Assembly (NCBI GenBank): GCA_001552935.1
Contig: KQ959705.1
Location: forward strand, 26,098-90,097
Reading direction: 5' to 3'
DNA: 64,000 nucleotides
DNA from: Umbribacter vaginalis
GTDB taxonomy: Bacteria; Actinomycetota; Coriobacteriia; Coriobacteriales; Eggerthellaceae
The position numbers and the translations under genes are program-made. How positions within the stretch are numbered: position 1 is the first letter of the stretch; each line of letters starts with the position of its first letter. Positions 1 to 8,441 of the stretch are shown here, in pieces. The notes beneath the pieces are model-generated. The model saw nothing but the letters and a program-made list of their open reading frames with translations. It was not told the DNA's origin and did no database searches.

Positions 1-634
1 CGGCTATGCGATCGAGGTTTGCATCAAGCAACTTTGCCCATTTCTGCGCACGTGTTTTAGCTTCACCACCAAGTACATCACCAGTTAGCAGTACACTTTT
101 GCGCATTCCTTCAAAATTCTGGAATTCGCAGTTCACAGCCACTAAACCGTTGTCGCGTGCAGTTTTGATGTCAGCATCTGAGGAACCGAACACCACGGAC
201 GGCTTCAGCTTGATAAGCTCTTCAGAGTTCAGAACGGCTGCTTTACCGCCACCAGTTACCAGTGTTGTTACATCTTTGATGCGCGGGTACACTTTTACAA
301 ACCAGTCGGTTTTCTTGATGATTTCAGTAGTGCCTACTAGCTTGTCGGCTGCACCAAGCATCAGTGTTACTTGGTTATGTGCGTGCCATATATCCGCAAT
401 TGATGTAATTTCATTGGGGATTTCTACTTTTGCACCCTTCATATCGGTAACGGTATGCGTTTTAACAGGTGCTGCCGCTTGTGGTTTTTTGTCAGTTCCT
501 TGCGAGGCGTTCTTGGTTCCCCCTGAACAGGCACTAAGACCTGCAATACCAAGTGCTGCAACGCCGCCCGCACCTACCTTTACGAATCCTCGTCTCGAGA
601 GTTGTTGCTCTTCGTTAATGTCGGAAGATTTCAT
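1..634 (-). CDS. Iron-complex/corrinoid ABC transporter substrate-binding lipoprotein (3' part outside window)
   Basis: Reading leftward from ATG 634-632, the first 211 codons are visible and the gene runs off the left edge. The N-terminus has a twin-arginine motif (LSRRGFVKVG) followed by a hydrophobic stretch and a lipobox (LSAC), so it should be exported folded by Tat and lipid-anchored. The mature part (VTDMKGAKVEIPNEITSIAD...) has the opening of the FecB/BtuF class III binding-protein fold. A good ribosome binding site (AAGGAGCTT) precedes the ATG. The permease and ATPase genes lie divergently at 920 and 1981, so it is probably the receptor of that importer. The ligand (ferric siderophore, haem or corrinoid) cannot be read from sequence. 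Confidence 0.85.
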   Translation of the reverse strand, partial: MKSSDINEEQQLSRRGFVKVGAGGVAALGIAGLSACSGGTKNASQGTDKKPQAAAPVKTHTVTDMKGAKVEIPNEITSIADIWHAHNQVTLMLGAADKLVGTTEIIKKTDWFVKVYPRIKDVTTLVTGGGKAAVLNSEELIKLKPSVVFGSSDADIKTARDNGLVAVNCEFQNFEGMRKSVLLTGDVLGGEAKTRAQKWAKLLDANLDRIA

Positions 635-674
635 AAGCTCCTTCTTCCCGGTTCGTGGTTTTTATTCCATCTTG

Positions 675-702
675 AGAATAGTACAAAATGAAAATTTCGC
701 AA
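675..702 (-). promoter_or_regulatory. Candidate promoter for the binding-protein gene
   Basis: On the minus strand a TTGCGA -35-like box (697-702) and a TATTCT -10-like box (675-680) are separated by 16 bp, giving a leader of about 35 nt before ATG 634. Both boxes match 4 of 6 consensus positions, so this is a weak call. Confidence 0.35.
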
Positions 703-830
703 GTAGTAGCAAGGTTTTATAAGTAAATTGTATATTTTTTATGGGTCATTTGTATGCTTATGTAAGAAGATAACTCCCTGTACACCGCTTATATAAGAGA
801 TGATAATTTTATAAAGCCTCTTGTTTTATA

Positions 831-859
831 TTGAAATGAGAATAATCTTTGCCTAGTAT
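831..859 (+). promoter_or_regulatory. Candidate promoter for the permease-ATPase operon
   Basis: TTGAAA (831-836) and TAGTAT (854-859) are separated by exactly 17 bp, in the divergent gap between the binding-protein gene and the permease gene. A start near 866 would leave about 54 nt before ATG 920. The flanking bases GCCT and AGGC around the -10 box form a small dyad that could be part of an iron-repressor operator, but no known Fur or DtxR box is clearly recognisable. Confidence 0.45.
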
Positions 860-919
860 AAGGCGCGTGTATTGAGCAGCAAGCTCGTAAAAGAGCAGTT
901 TATTGTGGGGATACAGTAC

Positions 920-1981
920 ATGAAGAACGTTATACATCACCATCAGCCCAACCGGCCGCAACGCTTCGCACTTAACGCCCTGCCTTTAAGCGTTACCCTC
1001 ACAGCGCTCTTAGCGCTTTTGGCAATTTTTGCACTTATTGCATTGTGCGTTGGGCGTTTTCAGGTTGATCCGCTTCAAGCGGTGCGCATTATCGCATCTC
1101 CTTTTATAAATGAGCCTGTCACCTGGACATCAAATGAATATAGCGTCATTATGAACGTTCGCGTGCCGCGCGTTATAAGCGCCATATTGGTAGGTGCTGC
1201 CCTTGCTATTTCGGGCGCATCGTATCAGGCAGTGTTTAGAAATCCGTTAGTGTCGCCCGACATTTTGGGTGTATCAGCTGGTGCATGTGTAGGTGCTGCC
1301 GCTGCTATTTTGTTGAATTTCACCAGTTGGTACATACAAATTTTCGCATTTGTAGGTGGCATTATTGCGGTACTTATTACGGTTGGTATACCTCAGCTTA
1401 TGCGAAAATCGTCCAATATCGTGATGGTTCTATCAGGTATTATTGTTGGTGGATTTATGAGTTCCGTTATCGGCTTGCTGAAATATGTTGCCGACACCGA
1501 CACACAACTTCCAGAAATTGTGTATTGGCAGCTGGGTTCTATCGCGAAAGTGAATATGGAAACGCTGCAATTTACCGCTCCTGTTTTGGTGATTTTTATC
1601 GCGTTGTTGCTGTTATTCCGCTGGCGGCTTAATTTGCTCGCACTTGGAGAAGCGGAAGCAAAAACGCTTGGTGTGCATTTAACGCTTGAACGGGGATTTG
1701 TGATTGTTGCCTCTACGGTGCTTACGGCATCAGCGGTGAGTGTTTCAGGAACGATCGGCTGGATCGGCCTTATAATTCCGCACGTGTCGCGGCGTATTGT
1801 TGGCTCTGATAATAAGCGTTTGCTGCCTATTACCATTGTAGTTGCTGCTATATTTATGCTGATAGTTGATACTATTGCACGCAGCGTGTGTTCGCTTGAA
1901 ATTCCGCTGAGTATTCTTACTGGTTTCATTGGCGCGCCCATCTTTGGATATTTGCTGGTACACCAAAGGAGGGTTGACTAA
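920..1981 (+). CDS. FecCD/BtuC-type ABC transporter permease
   Basis: A 353-residue polytopic membrane protein of the FecCD/BtuC family, the usual length for the group. Visible family motifs include the N-terminal VRVPRVISAILVGAALAISG segment, the RNPLVSPDILGVSAGA segment and the C-terminal GTIGWIGLIIPHVSRR segment that docks with the ATPase. ATG 920 is chosen over an in-frame TTG at 872 because the family alignment starts just before the first membrane helix, though GGGG at 907-910 is a poor ribosome site. The stop codon overlaps the ATG of the next gene (TAATG), so the two are translationally coupled. Role: forms the channel that imports the ligand caught by the divergent lipoprotein. Confidence 0.93.
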   Translation: MKNVIHHHQPNRPQRFALNALPLSVTLTALLALLAIFALIALCVGRFQVDPLQAVRIIASPFINEPVTWTSNEYSVIMNVRVPRVISAILVGAALAISGASYQAVFRNPLVSPDILGVSAGACVGAAAAILLNFTSWYIQIFAFVGGIIAVLITVGIPQLMRKSSNIVMVLSGIIVGGFMSSVIGLLKYVADTDTQLPEIVYWQLGSIAKVNMETLQFTAPVLVIFIALLLLFRWRLNLLALGEAEAKTLGVHLTLERGFVIVASTVLTASAVSVSGTIGWIGLIIPHVSRRIVGSDNKRLLPITIVVAAIFMLIVDTIARSVCSLEIPLSILTGFIGAPIFGYLLVHQRRVD

Positions 1982-2787
1982 TGGCTGGGCCGTCTTCTTC
2001 CTCTCATCAGGTGTTATTGCAAGCACGATCGATCTCATTTGCCTACAAACACAATCAGCCTACGTTTCAAAATGTAAGTTTTGACATCCGTAAAGGAGAA
2101 ATGTTCTCGCTGTTGGGCCCTAATGGTGCCGGTAAATCGACGTTATTGAATTGTCTTTCAGGCGTCGATCACCCGTATGAGGGCACGGTACTACTTAACA
2201 ATAAGCCTATATCGCGTTTAAGCCCCCGCGAAGTGGCAACGATGCTTGCGTATGTTCCACAGCACATTTCAACAACCTATGCCTTTTCAGTACGCGAATA
2301 TCTTGCATTTGGTGCAGCACCGCGTTTAGGTGTATTCACATCTCCTGGCAAAAAAGTGTATGAACTTGTTGATACTGTTGTGGAGCGCCTTGGATTACAA
2401 CCGCTGATAAAGCGTCGAATTTCAGAGTTGTCGGGCGGGGAGTGTCAGCGGGTAGCGATTGGTCGCGCTATTGTGCAACAGCCATCCATTATTTTATTTG
2501 ACGAACCCACAAGCGCGCTTGATTACGGCAATCAACTGCGCGTTTTGCGCTGCATGCGTCAGCTTTTAAGCGATGGCTTTACTATTGTCATGACAACGCA
2601 CAATCCTAATCATCCACTTTTGCTGGGTGGACGGGTTGGTTTGTTGAACAAACAAGGGCAATTAACGGTTGGCAATGCGCAAGATGTTCTTACTGAACAG
2701 GTGTTATCCGAACTCTACGATGCACGGCTGCATATGGTGCGCATTGAAACGTTGCGTCGTGATTGCTGCTTGCCTGATAATTTGTAG
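1981..2787 (+). CDS. FecE/BtuD-type ABC transporter ATP-binding protein
   Basis: A 268-residue cytoplasmic ATPase that powers the adjacent permease. The full nucleotide-binding set is visible: Walker A GPNGAGKST, Q-loop region around YVPQH, signature LSGGECQR, Walker B ILFDEPTSALD and the switch histidine in TTHNP. Its ATG overlaps the permease stop by one base, and an AAAGGAGGG ribosome site lies inside the permease 3' end. Regulation should follow that of the permease. Confidence 0.95.
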   Translation: MAGPSSSSHQVLLQARSISFAYKHNQPTFQNVSFDIRKGEMFSLLGPNGAGKSTLLNCLSGVDHPYEGTVLLNNKPISRLSPREVATMLAYVPQHISTTYAFSVREYLAFGAAPRLGVFTSPGKKVYELVDTVVERLGLQPLIKRRISELSGGECQRVAIGRAIVQQPSIILFDEPTSALDYGNQLRVLRCMRQLLSDGFTIVMTTHNPNHPLLLGGRVGLLNKQGQLTVGNAQDVLTEQVLSELYDARLHMVRIETLRRDCCLPDNL

Positions 2788-2879
2788 CGCTTATCCATTC
2801 CAGCACATCCAACTGCGAAGCATTAAAAGGTAACAGCTCAGCACCTCTTTGTTATTGCTTTTTATAAGGCGCTCCACAA

Positions 2880-2885
2880 TATGAT
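2880..2885 (+). promoter_or_regulatory. -10 box (TATGAT) immediately upstream of the CorC-type gene
   Basis: TATGAT ends only 12 bp before ATG 2898. If used, transcription would begin within a few bases of the start codon, leaving no room for a ribosome site, and none is seen. A possible -35 (TTGCTT, 2855-2860) is 19 bp away. The call is based on position and the missing ribosome site. Confidence 0.35.
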
Positions 2886-2897
2886 AAAGTGACAATT

Positions 2898-4196
2898 ATG
2901 AACACAGCTTCTTCAAAAACATCAGATACTCCAGCGCAGGCGTCTGCTGATACTTCTTCGTCTGCTTCTTTTTCCACGTCATTTTTGCATCGTGCACGCC
3001 GCTTGTTCTCGAAGCGTACGATGCGTGATGTATCGGAAGACGAAATAAAAAGCCTGGTAGATGACGCAGATAACCTCATCGATGATAAAAAACGCATGAT
3101 TGGTGAGATTCTCGACTTAGACGAGCTTGCTGTAAGCGATGTTATGACGCCACGTGTAGACATGATTGGTGTTTCCGATGATGAAACGGTACGCAGCGCG
3201 CTTGAACGTATGCTAGGAACTGGCTATTCGCGCATGCCTGTGTTTCACGAAGATCTCGATTCTATCGTGGGGCTTATTCACTTAAAAGATTTAGTACAGC
3301 CGGCACTTGATGGGCAAGAATTGCAGCTCGCAGTGCAGTATTCTCATGACACTTTTTTTATTCCCGAAACGAAAGACCTGTTTTCACTGTTACGTGAAAT
3401 GCAGGAAAAGCGCCAGCAAATGGCTGTTGTCGTGGATGAATATGGCGGCACTGATGGGCTTATTACCGTTGAAGATATTGTCGAAGAGATCGTTGGAGAA
3501 ATTATTGACGAATCCGACTCACAACACGCATTTCTTATCGAACAGGGAAATGGCGAGTGGATTGCTGACGGACGCTTGACGGTTGAAGATGCGCGCGAGG
3601 CTGGTTTTCCTATTGAAGAGTCGCAACAGTATGACACTATTGCTGGTTGGTTTATGAGTGTTATCGATGCTGTTCCACAAATTGGTCGAGAAATTCAGCA
3701 TGAGGGCTTTTGTTTTAGGGTGCAAGATATGCGCCGCCGTCGCATTCGTTTGTTGCATATTTCTCGTATGCTATCAGGTAATCTATCCGATTCTACCTCA
3801 GAACATCACACACCAGAACACCAATCATTGCATAATGCTGAACGCACGGTAGTGCACGACGCAATACATAATGCATCGAACAACACATCTCGCAAACACG
3901 CAGATTGCTTAGAGCCTCATACCGACAATGCCACCAGCACACAGACTTCCAGCATACATGCTTCAGTGCAATCGTCAGCGCCATCCTTGGCAAGCGATGG
4001 TGTGGTACGTACTTCCCCTAGTACCGTTTCTGCAGATCAGTCATGCATATCTGAAGTCATATCTGAATGTGCGCATACCACTCATCATGCTGCTGCACAG
4101 CAAGCAGAGCAATCGGACACTTCGCGCCTCGCGAAAACACCTGAAAAAGACACAGGACCTGCCAATGTTTGTCCGAGTCGTATCGATACGCCTTAA
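2898..4196 (+). CDS. CorC/HlyC-type CBS-domain protein with a long low-complexity tail
   Basis: A 432-residue soluble protein. Residues about 55-185 hold a CBS pair (VSDVMTPRVDMIGV..., RMPVFHEDLDSIVGLIHLKDL), followed by the VVVDEYGGTDGLITVEDIVEEI signature and a CorC_HlyC domain to about residue 290. The family is linked to magnesium/cobalt efflux or adenine-nucleotide sensing. It lacks the N-terminal DUF21 membrane domain, so it is the CorC rather than the CNNM type. The last 140 residues are His/Ser/Thr/Ala-rich and unlike any known domain. An alternative GTG start lies at 2889; neither start has a Shine-Dalgarno sequence. Confidence 0.88.
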   Translation: MNTASSKTSDTPAQASADTSSSASFSTSFLHRARRLFSKRTMRDVSEDEIKSLVDDADNLIDDKKRMIGEILDLDELAVSDVMTPRVDMIGVSDDETVRSALERMLGTGYSRMPVFHEDLDSIVGLIHLKDLVQPALDGQELQLAVQYSHDTFFIPETKDLFSLLREMQEKRQQMAVVVDEYGGTDGLITVEDIVEEIVGEIIDESDSQHAFLIEQGNGEWIADGRLTVEDAREAGFPIEESQQYDTIAGWFMSVIDAVPQIGREIQHEGFCFRVQDMRRRRIRLLHISRMLSGNLSDSTSEHHTPEHQSLHNAERTVVHDAIHNASNNTSRKHADCLEPHTDNATSTQTSSIHASVQSSAPSLASDGVVRTSPSTVSADQSCISEVISECAHTTHHAAAQQAEQSDTSRLAKTPEKDTGPANVCPSRIDTP

Positions 4197-4216
4197 GTTT
4201 GCGAAATGGATCGCGT

Positions 4217-5137
4217 ATGTCGCCTGAACGTTCTCATCATTCACATGTGTTGTATCGTACCAAATATGGTCGCGTAGCAGGCATTTGCGCAGGTCTTGCC
4301 AAGCATTTTAATGTTCCTGTGCATACAATACGTTCGGCTTTTTTGCTGTTGATGGTTATGACGCTTGGCATTGCAGGTGTTGTTTATTTGGTGCTTTGGC
4401 AAATACTTCCCGTGAAAGATGATACGTGCGATCTGGTAGATGTTGTGCCGTTTACAGCACATTCAATGCGCTACCACGTTGTTGCATCGCCAACACAACA
4501 CAGCGAACACGTAACGTCTCATGCTTCTACGCCAACGCATCGCCATCCGTTTATGCCGCCTCAAGCTACTAAAATGCCTTTTGAACGCCTGAAAGAAAAA
4601 TGGCGCTACTGGTTACAAGACGATTTGCGCTCCGTTCCGTTTATTGCACGTATCGCCTTGTCAGTAGGCTTATTTGTGATGTTTACCTTTATTGTATTGT
4701 CGGGACGATTTTTATTTCCCCATAGTCAATGGTGGTATTTCTGGCCATTATTCTTTATGGCGCTTGGAATGATTTGCATTGTTGCGCCAGTAAACGACTT
4801 TTATTATTGCGTTGCTTTGCATATTGCTGGAGTAGGCGTCACCTTGTTTTCAGGCGCATTACTGCCGTGCTGTTTAGGTGTTTTAAGCTGGCTTACCTGG
4901 CTTAATGCTATTATGTATCTGTGGCCATTTATTGCTGTTGCGCTTTCATTATATTTTGTGGGAGTATTGCGCAATTCAGTACTATTAATGCTGGTAAGCC
5001 TCGGAATTTTTGCTATTTGTGTAGCGGTAGTTTTGTTTGTGCTCTACGTTCCAGGAAGCGTGCAAACGGTATGCTTGCATGGATTGGGAGCTTCCGATTT
5101 ATGCCTTTTTACACCAGATGGAAAGTGGATTTTCTAG
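4217..5137 (+). CDS. PspC-domain membrane protein
   Basis: A 306-residue membrane protein. Residues about 10-65 form a PspC domain (YGRVAGICAGLAKHFNVPVHTIR followed by a hydrophobic helix ending in LVLWQILP). After a hydrophilic His/Thr-rich loop come four or five further membrane segments. PspC domains take part in envelope-stress responses, but the partner here is unknown. An in-frame TTG at 4169 would overlap the upstream gene; ATG 4217 starts right at the domain. The gene follows the CorC-type gene by 20 bp and may share its transcript. Confidence 0.8.
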   Translation: MSPERSHHSHVLYRTKYGRVAGICAGLAKHFNVPVHTIRSAFLLLMVMTLGIAGVVYLVLWQILPVKDDTCDLVDVVPFTAHSMRYHVVASPTQHSEHVTSHASTPTHRHPFMPPQATKMPFERLKEKWRYWLQDDLRSVPFIARIALSVGLFVMFTFIVLSGRFLFPHSQWWYFWPLFFMALGMICIVAPVNDFYYCVALHIAGVGVTLFSGALLPCCLGVLSWLTWLNAIMYLWPFIAVALSLYFVGVLRNSVLLMLVSLGIFAICVAVVLFVLYVPGSVQTVCLHGLGASDLCLFTPDGKWIF

Positions 5138-5277
5138 CCGCTTGCGAATATGCCTGCTTACTGGTACACCTACCACGTATCCTCATGTTGTGCTCGCACG
5201 TTTATCTTCATGTTCCGCTTGCCTGCTTTCGCGTCTTCTTATCTTTACGTGTGATAGCCTGCTTTTTTATCTGCGCT

Positions 5278-5323
5278 TGTTACATTCGCTTTTCTGCTTG
5301 TGGTTGTTACATTCCTTTTCCGT
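5278..5323 (+). repeat. Short direct repeat in the gap before trkA
   Basis: Two copies of a roughly 18-base pyrimidine-rich unit (TTGTTACATTCSYTTTYC) lie 26 bp apart in the 271-bp gap between the PspC gene and trkA. The gap contains no convincing reading frame. Confidence 0.5.
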
Positions 5324-5361
5324 ACACGAAAATATCACGCACACCCGCGCCGTCGCCAGAG

Positions 5362-5367
5362 TATAAT
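5362..5367 (+). promoter_or_regulatory. -10 box (TATAAT) upstream of the trkA pair
   Basis: A perfect TATAAT lies 41 bp before the ATG of the first TrkA gene. No good -35 is visible at 16-18 bp, so an activator or another feature may be needed. Confidence 0.4.
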
Positions 5368-5408
5368 AAGCGCTAAACAAGCTCAGCAAATCAGAAAGGC
5401 GCTAGCAT

Positions 5409-6068
5409 ATGAGCAATATCATCATTGTTGGATGTGGGCGAGTAGGCTCACAACTTGCAATCATGCTTTCTAATAATGGCGATAACGTGTGCGTAATCGA
5501 TAAAGACGCCGAGGCGTTTTCTAATCTTGGGCGTAACTTTAATGGTCAAACGTTGCAAGGCATTGGTTTTGATGAAGAAACGCTTATGCGCGCGGGTATT
5601 GAAGATTGCGATGTGCTGGCAGCTGTTACGCAATCGGATAACGCAAATTTAATGGTAACGGAAGTAGCAAAACGCCTGTTCAACATCCAACATGTTATTA
5701 CGCGCTTGTACAATTCCGATCACGAACACGCGTATTTGCAACTTGGTATCGACTACGTATGCGGTACATCGCTTGTAGCCGAGGAAGTGTTTGGCAAGGT
5801 TGTTTCGGGGCATTCGGGACATCTTGATACATTTGGTGAGTATGAAATTTTGCGTTTTTCACTTAATCTTTCTCATATCAAAACTCCTACCATTCGAGTA
5901 GGTGATATTGAAAAAGAGCACAATATACGTATTGTTGTATTTGAGCGCAGTGACGGTTCAGCATCGTCAATTCCTAATGCCGACTCAATTTTATATCCTG
6001 GTGATACGGTGGTTGCTTGTGTGCATCACGAGCTTATCGATTCGTTCATGAAATTTGTACAAGATTAA
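5409..6068 (+). CDS. trkA: Potassium-channel regulatory subunit TrkA/KtrA-like (first of two)
   Basis: A 219-residue RCK/KTN protein that gates TrkH/KtrB-type potassium channels in response to nucleotides. The N-terminal Rossmann fold begins IIIVGCGRVGSQLA with the GxGxxG dinucleotide motif, and the second strand ends in an acidic residue (VIDKD). The C-terminal RCK_C-like domain follows after about residue 140. AGAAAGGCG lies a few bases before the ATG. It is followed 19 bp later by a paralogue, the same arrangement as ceoB-ceoC in other actinobacteria. No channel subunit is encoded in the window, so the partner is elsewhere. Confidence 0.9.
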   Translation: MSNIIIVGCGRVGSQLAIMLSNNGDNVCVIDKDAEAFSNLGRNFNGQTLQGIGFDEETLMRAGIEDCDVLAAVTQSDNANLMVTEVAKRLFNIQHVITRLYNSDHEHAYLQLGIDYVCGTSLVAEEVFGKVVSGHSGHLDTFGEYEILRFSLNLSHIKTPTIRVGDIEKEHNIRIVVFERSDGSASSIPNADSILYPGDTVVACVHHELIDSFMKFVQD

Positions 6069-6087
6069 ATGCAGATGAGGAGCTTGC

Positions 6088-6759
6088 ATGCGCATTGTAA
6101 TTTGTGGTGGCGGCAAAGTGGGAGAGTATCTTGCACAAGTGCTGCTTGACAAAGGAAATGAAGTTTCTATTATCGAGCGAAATACGCAAATTGCCGACCG
6201 TCTTTCGATGATACTCACGGGACGCTATCTGGTAATAAATGGCGATGGATGCGACTCGAAATTTCAGGCTGATGCAGGCGTGGGTAGGGCAGATGTGTTT
6301 GTGTCTACCACGGGACAAGATGACAATAACCTTGTAGCGTGCGAAATTGCTCAGCGTGTCTTTCATGTTGCGCGTTGTGTCGCGCGCGTGAACGCTCCTA
6401 AAAACCAGCGTATTTTTCGGGCGTTGAATATAGAAAGCGTGTCGTCTACCCAGCTTATTGCTACGCTTATTCAAGAAGAAGCATCTCTTGGCTCGATGAC
6501 AACCATGGCAGCGCTTGCCGATAGCAATGTAACGCTTACCGAAATTTCTCTGCCGAAGTTTAAAAACGCGGATATTTTAAGCGGTGTTGCGGTAGGAGAT
6601 ATTCCTATGCCTGATCAGTGCCTTATTGTTGCTGTGCTTGGTGATGCAGGTGTTGAAGTAGCTATGCCATATACTATTGTACTCCCCGGTAATAAGGTTT
6701 ATGTGATTGCGAATAAGGAAAACATTGCCGATGCGCGAGAAATTTTGCGTTCGCTTTAG
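6088..6759 (+). CDS. trkA: Potassium-channel regulatory subunit TrkA/KtrA-like (second of two)
   Basis: A 223-residue RCK/KTN protein with Rossmann motif VICGGGKVGEYLA, acidic strand end (IIERN) and a C-terminal RCK_C domain (LPKFKNADILSGVAVGDIP...). It probably forms a hetero-oligomeric gating ring with the preceding gene product. A GAGG ribosome site lies 6 bp before the ATG. The two proteins differ enough to be old paralogues rather than a recent duplication. Confidence 0.9.
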   Translation: MRIVICGGGKVGEYLAQVLLDKGNEVSIIERNTQIADRLSMILTGRYLVINGDGCDSKFQADAGVGRADVFVSTTGQDDNNLVACEIAQRVFHVARCVARVNAPKNQRIFRALNIESVSSTQLIATLIQEEASLGSMTTMAALADSNVTLTEISLPKFKNADILSGVAVGDIPMPDQCLIVAVLGDAGVEVAMPYTIVLPGNKVYVIANKENIADAREILRSL

Positions 6760-6839
6760 GATAGTTATCCCCTGAACAGGTAATTTGCTACTATTTCATA
6801 AAGCATCGCATGAATTACTGTATGAGTACTGTGCGAATC

Positions 6840-6960
6840 AAGGTACGAAGTGCTACGCGACGTATCGCACAACCTAACAACTGCTACGCGAAGAACTGTG
6901 CGAAGCACCATGTGATCTACGGTAAAAACTATAAGCACGAACTACGGTAAAAACCGCCCC
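6840..6960 (+). repeat. Degenerate short repeats between trkA and purB
   Basis: The 239-bp gap holds several imperfect short repeats, including GCTACGCGA twice (around 6851 and 6893) and CTACGGTAAAAAC twice (around 6919 and 6943). No hairpin terminator or reading frame stands out. Confidence 0.5.
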
Positions 6961-6998
6961 GTGAACGGTATAACTACTACACGAAAGGACACGCTGTT

Positions 6999-8357
6999 AT
7001 GATCGATCGTTATACGCGCCGTGAAATGGGCTCTATTTGGGAGCTGCAAAACAAATACTCCATCTGGAAAGAAATTGAAATTCTTGCGTGCGAAGCGCAG
7101 GCTCAGCTGGGAGTTATTGGCATAACAGCAAGCGATGCGCAGTGGATTCGTGACCATGCGCAGTTCAACGTGCAAGAAGTTGCTGAAATAGAATCTGTTA
7201 CCAATCATGATGTTATTGCGTTTCTTACGAATATGGCGCACTATATCGATGCCGACTTGCCTGAAGGTGCTGCTCCGTGCAGCCGTTGGGTTCATTACGG
7301 CATGACATCTTCCGACTTGGGCGATACAGCGTTGTGCTATCAACTGGTACAAGCACTCGATATTATTTTGCACGATGTACGTGCGCTGGGCACCGTGTGC
7401 AAAAATCGCGCTTTTGAGCTGCGTGATGTGGTGTGCGTTGGTCGCACTCATGGTATTCATGCTGAGCCTATGACCTTTGGCATGAAATTTGCAAGCTGGG
7501 CATGGATGCTGAAACGTTGCGAAGAGCAGGTACTCGATGCACGAAAAACCATTGCTGTAGGTGCCATTTCAGGTGCTGTAGGAACGTACTCCAACATCGA
7601 TCCGTTCGTTGAAAGCTATGTGTGTGAGCACCTTGGGCTTACTCCCGATCCACTATCGACGCAGGTTGTAGCGCGCGATAGGCATGCTCACGTGGCAGCT
7701 TGTTTAGCAACGGTTGCGGCGAGTTTAGAGGCGCTTGCCACGCAGGTGCGCTTAATGCAACAATCTGATGTTTTGGAAGTGGAAGAGCCGTTTAAGCAAG
7801 GGCAAAAAGGCTCGTCAGCAATGCCTCACAAGCGCAATCCCATCACTGTCGAGCGCGTGTGCGGTCTTGCGCGTACCGTTAAAGCGAACGCCCAGGTAGC
7901 CTTCGACAACGTGGCGCTGTGGTACGAGCGCGATATTTCACATTCAGGTGCCGAACGCACAGCGCTTGCTGATAGTTTTATAGCGCTTGATTATATGTTT
8001 GGCAAAATGCAAGGAATTTTTGAAGGCTTGCGCACGTATCCCGATAAAATGCACCACAATTTGTGGCGCACGCGTGGTCTTATTTTCTCGTCTCGCGTTT
8101 TATTAGCACTTGTTCAAACAGGCATTACGCGCGAAGATGCCTACGTTATCGTGCAGCGTCATGCGATGAGCGTATGGAGTGATATTCAAAATGCTCGCGC
8201 CGGTAAAAGCTTTGAGGAACGTTTAGCAGCTGACCCTGAAGTAACACTATCGCCTGATGAATTAAAGAAAATTTTCGATCCACAGGTATTTTTGTCGCGC
8301 GTAGATTACGTTTTCAAGAAGTTGGAAGCATTGCAGTTTGATACCGAACGTTCATAA
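6999..8357 (+). CDS. purB: Adenylosuccinate lyase
   Basis: A 452-residue enzyme that acts twice in purine synthesis, converting SAICAR to AICAR and adenylosuccinate to AMP, each with loss of fumarate. The fumarase/aspartase-superfamily signature SSAMPHKRNP is intact, as are the TSSDLGDT segment and the GRTHGIHAEP segment bearing a catalytic histidine. GAAAGGA precedes the ATG at good spacing. purC, whose product PurB consumes, lies at 12789, separated by an unrelated exported protein and a two-component system. Confidence 0.96.
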   Translation: MIDRYTRREMGSIWELQNKYSIWKEIEILACEAQAQLGVIGITASDAQWIRDHAQFNVQEVAEIESVTNHDVIAFLTNMAHYIDADLPEGAAPCSRWVHYGMTSSDLGDTALCYQLVQALDIILHDVRALGTVCKNRAFELRDVVCVGRTHGIHAEPMTFGMKFASWAWMLKRCEEQVLDARKTIAVGAISGAVGTYSNIDPFVESYVCEHLGLTPDPLSTQVVARDRHAHVAACLATVAASLEALATQVRLMQQSDVLEVEEPFKQGQKGSSAMPHKRNPITVERVCGLARTVKANAQVAFDNVALWYERDISHSGAERTALADSFIALDYMFGKMQGIFEGLRTYPDKMHHNLWRTRGLIFSSRVLLALVQTGITREDAYVIVQRHAMSVWSDIQNARAGKSFEERLAADPEVTLSPDELKKIFDPQVFLSRVDYVFKKLEALQFDTERS

Positions 8358-8441
8358 CGCGTACCTTTTATAACGTGTACACCTTTTATACTGTGCAGTA
8401 GTGCGCTACGATGAGCAGTCGTGCGGAGGCGCGTTGTATAC

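Noticed and set aside
6..722. Long plus-strand open frame at the left edge
   Set aside because: It is antisense to the binding-protein gene, which has a ribosome site, Tat signal, lipobox and family match.
5138..5376. Open frames rich in Cys/Phe/Leu after the PspC gene
   Set aside because: They translate a pyrimidine-rich, partly repetitive gap and lack ribosome sites.
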